DNA from: Thermococcaceae archaeon
GTDB lineage: Archaea > Methanobacteriota_B > Thermococci > Thermococcales > Thermococcaceae
Assembly: GCA_027064745.1 (NCBI GenBank)
Contig: JAMOPD010000198.1
Span: 1 to 12,635, forward strand
Reading direction: 5' to 3'
Length of the DNA: 12,635 bases
Shown here: positions 7,426 to 12,635 of the stretch, in pieces
Numbering within the stretch: the stretch's first letter is position 1
Layout: every line of letters starts with the position of its first letter
Program-made: the position numbers and the translations under genes
The notes under the pieces: generated by a model
What the model was told of the DNA's origin: nothing
The model's database searches: none
Seen by the model: the letters and a program-made list of their open reading frames with translations, nothing else

Positions 7426-8398
7426 ACCGAGAAAATTTCTTTCGATCTTCCTTCTTAACTTCTAATGCATCACCATCAGAAAAACTCACAAACACCCCTT
7501 CAGCAACACAGGCTTTACAATAACTGGCCAATATCCTGGCGCAAAGCCCATGGACTGCTGGATCATGTATTAATTCACCAAAGATAATTCCTAAAGGCCC
7601 TGCAACTCCAACCGGTTTCAGCAACACTCCTCTACTCCCATACTTCTCAATTACATCATTCTCAAACTTGTTTCTACCTATCACAAGTGCTGTATCCTTA
7701 GCCACAAAGAAGTGCCTTCCAGTCTTTATAAGGGAATAAATCACTAAGTCTTGCCGATGAAACCTTCGTATATATGCCCTAATCCGTTTAGACATAAACG
7801 GATCCGTTAAAAGGCATCCTCCTGCAGGTTGAAGCGATGGATCCACATCTATTTCATAATATTCAGCCAATTCAATCTGTCTTTGTCTCTTTCTCCCTCT
7901 TATATCCAACAATCTCTCCCGATCTACCCATCCTTCTTTTTCTGGCACCGTCTCTGCCAGCAACTTAGCACTCAACGGTCGTAGAAGATAACCTTTAAGC
8001 CCGGATAATTCTTCAACCTTCCGTAAACCATAACTGCTCTGAGAAAATGGTCGTTCTCCCAAAACCTCACCAGTGAACACAAACTTTGCACCCAATTTAC
8101 CCATTAGCTCACCTGCTTTACGGATCATAAATGCATGACAGTCTATACACGGATTAAAGTTCTTACCATAACCACAAACTGGAGAGCTTAGAACATCTTT
8201 TATATATTCATCAAGGACAGGAACAACTATTAAATCAATTTTGAATCTCTTGGCAAGTTCTTTTATATCAGGTCGGGAGTAAAAAGGAGTAAAAAAATGC
8301 ACGCCAACTGTTTCCACTCCCTGATCCTGCAACACCTTAAAGGCAAGGATACTATCTAAACCACCAGAAAAAAGTCCAATCGCTTTAACCTTTGCCAT
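7415..8398 (-). CDS. PP-loop ATPase, MnmA/ThiI-like tRNA thiolation family
   Basis: A 327-residue protein. The PP-loop SGGLDS at 11-16 adenylates a substrate, as in ThiI and MnmA. A paired cysteine motif NPCIDCH (82-88) and a second site AGGC (192-195) match the arrangement of MnmA-type enzymes, where one cysteine carries the persulfide and a second closes the reaction, so U34 or related tRNA thiolation is plausible. The C-terminal 110 residues (from about 215) resemble the NFACT-R-like RNA-binding domain found in this subfamily, with further cysteines at 286, 294 and 297. Such proteins are often loosely annotated as thiouridylases or methyltransferases; the exact nucleoside is not known to me. 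MnmA itself is longer and has a different C-terminus. Translation starts 30 bases after the epimerase gene with a weak ribosome site. Confidence 0.85.
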   Translation of the reverse strand: MAKVKAIGLFSGGLDSILAFKVLQDQGVETVGVHFFTPFYSRPDIKELAKRFKIDLIVVPVLDEYIKDVLSSPVCGYGKNFNPCIDCHAFMIRKAGELMGKLGAKFVFTGEVLGERPFSQSSYGLRKVEELSGLKGYLLRPLSAKLLAETVPEKEGWVDRERLLDIRGRKRQRQIELAEYYEIDVDPSLQPAGGCLLTDPFMSKRIRAYIRRFHRQDLVIYSLIKTGRHFFVAKDTALVIGRNKFENDVIEKYGSRGVLLKPVGVAGPLGIIFGELIHDPAVHGLCARILASYCKACVAEGVFVSFSDGDALEVKKEDRKKFSRYAI

Positions 8399-8428
8399 CT
8401 CAACGCAATCACTCCCACCCCTTAAATA

Positions 8429-9373
8429 CTAAACTCTCTCTATATTTTCTCTAAACCAATCCACTGTCCTCCTTAGGCCCTCCATAAAATCCACTCGACA
8501 AGAAAACCCCATTAGCTTTTTCAGTTTCGTAGTATCAGCCAAAGTATGTTTAACATCGCCGGGACGCGGAGGAGTAAATATGGGCTGAACATCTTTACCC
8601 AATATTTCATTTATAAATTTAACTAAATCCAAGATAGAACAACTTTGACCGCAAGCAAGATTGAACACCTCACCTCCAATTCCCTCTTTCTGGCAGGCAA
8701 GAAGATTACCATCTACAACGTTATCTATATAAGTAAAGTCCCTGGTCTGAGTTCCATCACCATGTATAGGAGGGGCTTCATCTCTTAATATGCAGGTAAT
8801 AAACTTAGGGATGACCACCGCATATTGGTTATCCAAACTTTGTCTTGGACCAAACACATTAAAGTATCTCAGTCCAACTGTCTCCAAGCCATAATTATGG
8901 TAGAAACAACGGGCATAATACTCGTTCGCTAATTTAGTAGCAGCATAAGGAGAAACCAACAATGGAAGCATGTCCTCCCGTTCCGGGAGAGTAGGCTGAT
9001 CGCCATAAACCGAACTGGAAGAGGCATATACTACCCGTTTAACCCCATTGTCCTTAGCGGCTACAAATACATTCAGCGTTCCACGAACATTCACCTCATC
9101 ATACTCTAACGGCTTCTCAACCGATTTAGGGACTGAACGTAAGGCCGCTTGATGAATTACATAATCTATTCCCTTCATGGCCCTTTGTAATAAATCAAGA
9201 TCGCGAATATCACCCTCTATAAACTCAATATCGTCTATAACAGAAGCAAGATTCTCCTTTTTCCCTGTCACTAAATTGTCTATGACCTTGACACGATGTC
9301 CATTTTTAACCAATCTTTCAACAATATGAGAACCAATAAATCCAGCTCCACCAGTTACTAAATAAGAAGCCAT
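8429..9373 (-). CDS. NAD-dependent UDP-sugar 4-epimerase-like protein (extended SDR)
   Basis: A 314-residue extended short-chain dehydrogenase. The NAD-binding GGAGFIG is at 8-14, the acidic residue closing the second strand near 32 (VIDN) suggests NAD, and the catalytic serine cluster (SSSSVYG near 118-124) with Tyr143 and Lys147 (SPYAATK) is complete. HQAALRSVPKSV near 74-85 and RYFNVFGPRQ match the WbpP/TviC branch of UDP-N-acetylglucosamine 4-epimerases better than classical GalE, so it may make precursors for surface glycans; the substrate is inference. I chose the ATG at 9373 because AGGGAGGG lies six bases upstream and the next residues are the expected Rossmann strand. An in-frame TTG at 9436 would add 21 unrelated residues. 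It occupies the place where pheT would usually be. Confidence 0.93.
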   Translation of the reverse strand: MASYLVTGGAGFIGSHIVERLVKNGHRVKVIDNLVTGKKENLASVIDDIEFIEGDIRDLDLLQRAMKGIDYVIHQAALRSVPKSVEKPLEYDEVNVRGTLNVFVAAKDNGVKRVVYASSSSVYGDQPTLPEREDMLPLLVSPYAATKLANEYYARCFYHNYGLETVGLRYFNVFGPRQSLDNQYAVVIPKFITCILRDEAPPIHGDGTQTRDFTYIDNVVDGNLLACQKEGIGGEVFNLACGQSCSILDLVKFINEILGKDVQPIFTPPRPGDVKHTLADTTKLKKLMGFSCRVDFMEGLRRTVDWFRENIERV

Positions 9374-9378
9374 AACAA

Positions 9379-9386
9379 CCCTCCCT
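9379..9386 (-). promoter_or_regulatory. Ribosome binding site that sets the epimerase start
   Basis: AGGGAGGG on the minus strand; its GGAGG core lies six bases before the ATG at 9373. It supports the shorter 314-residue form over the in-frame TTG at 9436. Confidence 0.75.
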
Positions 9387-9432
9387 ATCACAATTAGGAT
9401 AAACCTACTATCAGACTGCAAGGGAACAAAAA

Positions 9433-10470
9433 TCAAAACTGGCGCAAAAATCGCACATCTGCATTATAGAATAAGCGAATATCTGGGATGCGATATTTCA
9501 ACATGCACAATCTTTCAACCCCCATTCCAAAGGCAAATCCTGTCTTAGCCATATATTCTCCACCTACTGCCGCTAAGACATTGGGATGTATCATGCCACA
9601 ACCTAAGACCTCTATCCAACCCGAATACTTGCACACTGAACAACCTTTTCCTTTGCAAAAAAGGCAGGAAATATCCACCTCAGCTGATGGCTCGGTAAAA
9701 GGGAAATAATGAGGTCTAAATCTCAACCGAACATCATCATAAAAATACTTACGCGCAAATTCCATCAATATCCCTTTAAGATGAGAAAAACGCACATCAG
9801 TATCTACTAAAAACCCCTCTATCTGATGAAACATAAAACTATGACTGGCATCCACGGCATCTGGCCTATACACTCTCCCAGGAACAATCACTGCTACCGG
9901 TGGAGAAAACCTTTCCATAATCCTAACCTGCATGGGAGAAGTATGACTTCGAAGAAGATACTTACCTTTATCCGAATCAGGCGGAAGATTGAGATAAAAC
10001 GTGTCAAAGGCCTCTCGAGAAGGATGTGTAACATCAATATTTAAGGCAGTAAAATTATAATATTCCTGTTCTATCTCCGGTCCATCGGCCAAAGCAAATC
10101 CCATTTCTCTAAATATATCCACTATCTCTGCTATAGTCTGACTTATTATATGCTTATGACCAAGACTATTTTGCCTCGAAGGAAGGGTCGGATCTTTTAT
10201 CTCTTCTTCTTTTTCCCCTAACTGATCTCGCTTTTCTTGAATCCAAGTCTCAAAGGCGTTCTTTATCTCATTAATTGCTCGCCCCAATTCTCGCCTCTCA
10301 TGAGGTGGAACCTCCCTTATAAAATTTAAAAGGGCCTTTATTGGCCCCTTCCTTCCCAAAAACTTAACCCTCACTTCCTCAAGGACATTGGGGTCTACTG
10401 CCTGACGATATTTCTCTTTTAACTCCGCCAATGCCTCTTCTAATGCCTTGAGCTCACTACGCCAATCCAT
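9433..10470 (-). CDS. pheS: Phenylalanine--tRNA ligase alpha subunit
   Basis: The catalytic alpha subunit of the (alpha-beta)2 class II enzyme that charges tRNA-Phe. Residues 1-90 form the N-terminal coiled coil. Class II core motifs follow: RSHTSPMQ at 174-181, motif 2 VYRPDAVDASHSFMFHQIEG around 200-219, and motif 3 GFAFGMGVERL at 311-321. A CLFCKGKGCSVC cluster at 269-280 is a possible zinc site, a variant also seen in other bacterial PheS proteins. The length of 345 residues is normal. I prefer the ATG at 10470, which has AGGTGG eight bases upstream; a GTG at 10482, immediately after the rplT stop, would add four residues. pheT does not follow, which is unusual, so the beta subunit must be encoded elsewhere. 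Confidence 0.96.
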   Translation of the reverse strand: MDWRSELKALEEALAELKEKYRQAVDPNVLEEVRVKFLGRKGPIKALLNFIREVPPHERRELGRAINEIKNAFETWIQEKRDQLGEKEEEIKDPTLPSRQNSLGHKHIISQTIAEIVDIFREMGFALADGPEIEQEYYNFTALNIDVTHPSREAFDTFYLNLPPDSDKGKYLLRSHTSPMQVRIMERFSPPVAVIVPGRVYRPDAVDASHSFMFHQIEGFLVDTDVRFSHLKGILMEFARKYFYDDVRLRFRPHYFPFTEPSAEVDISCLFCKGKGCSVCKYSGWIEVLGCGMIHPNVLAAVGGEYMAKTGFAFGMGVERLCMLKYRIPDIRLFYNADVRFLRQF

Positions 10471-10478
10471 TTTACGAA

Positions 10479-10484
10479 CCACCT
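10479..10484 (-). promoter_or_regulatory. Ribosome binding site that favours the pheS ATG start
   Basis: AGGTGG overlaps the rplT stop codon and lies eight bases before the ATG at 10470. The competing GTG at 10482 sits inside this site, which argues against that start, though AGGA four bases before the GTG keeps it possible. Confidence 0.5.
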
Positions 10485-10830
10485 ATTCCTGCTTAGCCAA
10501 CTCCACCAGCTGAGCAAAATCCTGAGGATGGTTAACTGCCATTTCTGCAAGTATTTTCCTATCCAATCCAATCCCCTTCTTCCTCAAGCCTCCAATAAAT
10601 TTACTATAAGAAATCCCTAATGCCTTACATGCAGCTCCTATCCTAACTATCCAGAGTCTACGAAACATCCTCTTTCTTGTGCGTCTATCCCTATAAGAAT
10701 ACCTTAAGGCCCGCATAACCGTTTCGTGGATCCTACGATAGTGAGACTTTCGAGCCCCCCAATATCCTTTGGCCATTTTACGCCATTTCTTATGTCGAGC
10801 TCGCTTAGTAACCGACGTCTTTATACGCAT
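10483..10830 (-). CDS. rplT: 50S ribosomal protein L20 (bL20)
   Basis: A 115-residue, highly basic protein of standard length that binds 23S rRNA early in large-subunit assembly. The N-terminus ([20 protein letters not shown]) is the arginine- and lysine-rich extension, followed by [14 protein letters not shown] and the globular part with [20 protein letters not shown]. It lies 15 bases after rpmI with a GGTGAGG ribosome site, and pheS follows directly. In several bacteria L20 represses its own operon by binding the leader or upstream mRNA; whether it does so here cannot be seen. Confidence 0.98.
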   Translation of the reverse strand: MRIKTSVTKRARHKKWRKMAKGYWGARKSHYRRIHETVMRALRYSYRDRRTRKRMFRRLWIVRIGAACKALGISYSKFIGGLRKKGIGLDRKILAEMAVNHPQDFAQLVELAKQE

Positions 10831-10845
10831 AAAACCTCACCCCTT

Positions 10846-11040
10846 TCATCCAGAAATTAAAGAAGTTATCATTTTAGCCTGCTCACCACAGATTTGCCCT
10901 TTTTTCCTTAGCCTCCGCATACGTTTAGAGGGCTTACCCGTCAAAAGGTGTCTTCTCCCTGCCTTAGCATGCAAAACTTTACCTTTTGCCGTAATCTTAA
11001 ACCTCTTCTTGGCCCCCTTGTGCGTTTTAACCTTCGGCAT
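10846..11040 (-). CDS. rpmI: 50S ribosomal protein L35 (bL35)
   Basis: A 64-residue basic protein, the normal size for L35, a component of the large ribosomal subunit. The sequence opens [20 protein letters not shown], continues with the family [10 protein letters not shown] (27-36) and ends with a helical KMITSLISG. The ATG lies inside the end of infC, overlapping it by 14 bases, with AGGAG six bases upstream inside the infC coding region. Translation is therefore likely coupled to infC. Confidence 0.98.
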   Translation of the reverse strand: MPKVKTHKGAKKRFKITAKGKVLHAKAGRRHLLTGKPSKRMRRLRKKGQICGEQAKMITSLISG

Positions 11041-11608
11041 CTCCTTCTCCTTTCCTTTCCTCTACTTTTCCCTTATTATCAACCCTTGCCTTTTTTCTAA
11101 CCGGAGATAGTATTACGGTCAAATTTTTTCCTTCCCATCGTTTATCTCTATCCACTTGTGCTAAATCAGATAAAGATTCTATCACATTGTTTAATAAATT
11201 TTCACCAATTTCTTTATGAGCTAAATCCCTTCCTCGAAACATTAAAGTAATCTTGACCTTGTGCCCATCCTCAATAAACTCCCGCGCATGTTTAATTTTT
11301 ATATCCAAGTCATGCTTATCGATCCTGGCCTTAAACCGTATTTCCTTCAGTTGAGAGTGCTTTTGATGCTTTTTAGCCTCTCTTTCTTTCTTCTTTTGCT
11401 CATATTTATATTTATTAAAGTCCATTATCCGACACACCGGAGGATCAGCATTAGGAGCTACTTCAACTAAATCCAAATCGAAATCCTCAGCTTTACACAA
11501 TGCCTCGTAGACCTTCATTATCCCAAGTTGCTGACCATCTGGACCGATCACCCTAACTCTTGGGGCTCTTATCTCATGATTAATCCGAATCTGTCTCTCA
11601 TCAAAAAT
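11027..11608 (-). CDS. infC: Translation initiation factor IF-3, AUU start
   Basis: A 193-residue IF-3, which binds the 30S subunit, checks start codon pairing and blocks premature 50S joining. The N-domain includes [20 protein letters not shown] (residues 10-29), and a lysine-rich linker ([17 protein letters not shown]) leads to the C-domain ([19 protein letters not shown] and [11 protein letters not shown]). No ATG, GTG or TTG precedes the conserved N-terminal residues in frame: the first GTG, at 11551, would remove essential N-domain sequence and has no ribosome site. An ATT at 11608 lies six bases after AAGGAGGTG's AGGAGG core, matching the AUU start known for infC in E. coli, where IF-3 represses its own synthesis by rejecting that codon. 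The adjacent ATC at 11611 is less likely because of its three-base spacing. It follows thrS by 27 bases. Confidence 0.95.
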   Translation of the reverse strand: MFDERQIRINHEIRAPRVRVIGPDGQQLGIMKVYEALCKAEDFDLDLVEVAPNADPPVCRIMDFNKYKYEQKKKEREAKKHQKHSQLKEIRFKARIDKHDLDIKIKHAREFIEDGHKVKITLMFRGRDLAHKEIGENLLNNVIESLSDLAQVDRDKRWEGKNLTVILSPVRKKARVDNKGKVEERKGEGDAEG

Positions 11609-11612
11609 GATC

Positions 11613-11621
11613 CACCTCCTT
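11613..11621 (-). promoter_or_regulatory. Near-perfect Shine-Dalgarno site of infC
   Basis: AAGGAGGTG on the minus strand pairs with nine consecutive bases of the usual 16S rRNA tail. Its AGGAGG core is six bases before the ATT proposed as the infC start. Such a strong site is expected to compensate for a non-standard start codon. Confidence 0.85.
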
Positions 11622-11635
11622 GTTTAACCCCATAC

Positions 11636-12635
11636 CTACTTCGGGACAAAATTCCCCTCTAAAAGCTTTACAAACTCTCCAAATTCCATCTCACCCAAAT
11701 CCTTCTTCCCTCTTTCCCTAACAGAAACCGAACGTTTTTCCACTTCCTTTTCCCCCACAATCACCATATAAGGGACTTTTTCTTTTTCCGCCATTCTTAT
11801 CTTTTTGGGAAGGGTATCCGAACCATCATCTATCCCAACTCTATATCCTAATTCGGATAAATTAGTTACAAGATCCTGAGCATAAGAGGTAAACTTATCC
11901 GAGACCGGAAGAACCCTTATTTGCTCAGGAGCAAGCCAAAAAGGAAAAGCCCCTGCATAATGTTCAATCAAGGTTCCAATAAAACGTTCTATACTTCCCA
12001 AAACTACTCGATGAATCATTATTGGCTGTTTAGGTCTACCATCTTTATCCACATATGCCAGCCCAAACCTCTCAGGTAAAGAAAAATCACACTGAATAGT
12101 CGCACACTGCCAAGACCTTTTGAGGGCGTCTCTTAGTTTCACATCGATCTTTGGGCCATAGAACGCCCCTTCTCCTGGATTTACATCATAAGAAATCCCT
12201 CTACTCTTAAGAGCCACTTCCAAGGCCCTTGTAGCTCTTTCCCAATTCTCCTTTGATCCAATATATTTATCCGGACGAGTACTTATCTCCATTTTTACAT
12301 CATTAAAACCAAACACGTCTAACACATCTCTAACAAAATCAATTACTTTACCAATCTCTTCCTCCAACTGGTCTGGCCGACAGAATATATGGGCATCATC
12401 CTGGGTAAACCCCCTAACTCTCAAAAGTCCATGCAAGACCCCAGCCCGCTCGTAGCGATAAACCGTTCCTAATTCAAATATCCTAATAGGAAGATCTCGA
12501 TAACTCCGAATACGAGACTTATATATCATTATATGCCCTGGACAATTCATTGGCTTTATACCATATTCCTTTCCTTCTATCTCAAACATAAACATATTCT
12601 CCCGATAATAATTATAGTGCCCAGATATCTTCCAT
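11636..12635 (-). CDS. thrS: Threonyl-tRNA synthetase, 5' end beyond window
   Basis: The last 333 codons or so (stop codon included) of a class II aminoacyl-tRNA synthetase that charges tRNA-Thr. The reading frame stays open to the window edge ([14 protein letters not shown] precedes the first internal ATG at 12595), so the N-terminal TGS, editing and first catalytic parts are missing from view only. Visible are MNCPGH with the zinc cysteine, [12 protein letters not shown] with the zinc histidine, [20 protein letters not shown] with the third zinc ligand and motif 3, and the C-terminal anticodon-binding domain ([15 protein letters not shown], then [20 protein letters not shown]). The zinc set that selects threonine is intact. 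The order thrS-infC-rpmI-rplT-pheS is the classic bacterial arrangement. Its promoter and any T-box leader would lie outside the window. Confidence 0.98.
   Translation of the reverse strand, partial: WKISGHYNYYRENMFMFEIEGKEYGIKPMNCPGHIMIYKSRIRSYRDLPIRIFELGTVYRYERAGVLHGLLRVRGFTQDDAHIFCRPDQLEEEIGKVIDFVRDVLDVFGFNDVKMEISTRPDKYIGSKENWERATRALEVALKSRGISYDVNPGEGAFYGPKIDVKLRDALKRSWQCATIQCDFSLPERFGLAYVDKDGRPKQPIMIHRVVLGSIERFIGTLIEHYAGAFPFWLAPEQIRVLPVSDKFTSYAQDLVTNLSELGYRVGIDDGSDTLPKKIRMAEKEKVPYMVIVGEKEVEKRSVSVRERGKKDLGEMEFGEFVKLLEGNFVPK

Noticed and set aside
9374-9432. Possible promoter between pheS and the epimerase gene (TTGCAG upstream of a TATCCT-like box)
   Set aside because: The spacing is only 15 bases and the -10 match is poor; a polycistronic message explains the layout equally well.
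9374-9436. Longer epimerase start at TTG 9436 overlapping the pheS stop
   Set aside because: The extra 21 residues do not match the family and an ATG at 9373 has an excellent ribosome site at the right distance.
9433-10482. Hidden or broken pheT remnant near pheS
   Set aside because: The 60-base gap and flanking genes are fully accounted for by intact pheS and epimerase sequences; no PheT motif is seen in other frames.
10769-11110. Open frame of 113 codons on the plus strand opposite rplT and rpmI
   Set aside because: It is antisense to three certain ribosomal/translation genes, has no ribosome site of note, and reads as low-complexity hydrophobic sequence. It is a mirror of Lys/Arg-rich codons.
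11549-11551. GTG as the infC start
   Set aside because: It codes for the internal Val of the conserved RVRVIGPDG segment; starting there removes part of the IF-3 N-domain and there is no ribosome site.
10483-11608. A classical L20 or T-box regulatory RNA in the translation operon
   Set aside because: Gaps between these genes are too short to hold one, and the leader upstream of thrS is outside the window.

Overview
The window is a compact bacterial chromosome segment in which every gene I can support lies on the minus strand. Intergenic gaps are very short, GC looks low to moderate by eye (roughly 35-42%), and strong AGGAGG-type ribosome binding sites are common. The thrS-infC-rpmI-rplT-pheS block proves it is bacterial. 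I cannot assign a phylum. The pyrophosphate-type phosphofructokinase, the c-di-GMP signalling gene and the lack of pheT beside pheS would fit an uncultured or deep-branching anaerobe, but that is only a guess.

Read in the direction of transcription, from high to low coordinates, the window starts inside threonyl-tRNA synthetase. Next comes infC, read here as starting at a rare AUU codon behind a near-perfect Shine-Dalgarno site. It is followed by rpmI and rplT (ribosomal proteins L35 and L20) and pheS. Where pheT normally follows, there is instead a UDP-sugar 4-epimerase-like gene. After it come a PP-loop tRNA thiolation-like enzyme, radC and a PPi-type phosphofructokinase, the last three overlapping or nearly so. 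This looks like one long translation and housekeeping transcription unit.

A gap of 138 bases, the only long one, follows the phosphofructokinase gene. It carries a consensus -10 box, two pairs of short direct repeats and a strong ribosome binding site, and appears to start a second unit. That unit holds serA (long, ACT-containing 3-phosphoglycerate dehydrogenase), then a 1181-residue protein fusing an intact GGDEF diguanylate cyclase to a STAND/AAA-type NTPase and a long helical tail ending in HEAT-like repeats. Its stop codon overlaps by one base the start of an MshEN/GspE_N-domain gene cut off by the window edge.

The most interesting part is this last pair: a predicted c-di-GMP synthase with no membrane sensor, apparently controlled by a C-terminal NTPase switch, translationally coupled to a protein that begins with a domain from a family known to bind c-di-GMP. 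The remaining genes are mostly familiar. Their points of interest are the infC start codon, the infC/rpmI overlap, the separation of pheS from pheT and the diagnostic residues of the phosphofructokinase. No tRNA, rRNA, CRISPR array, insertion sequence or convincing intrinsic terminator was seen.
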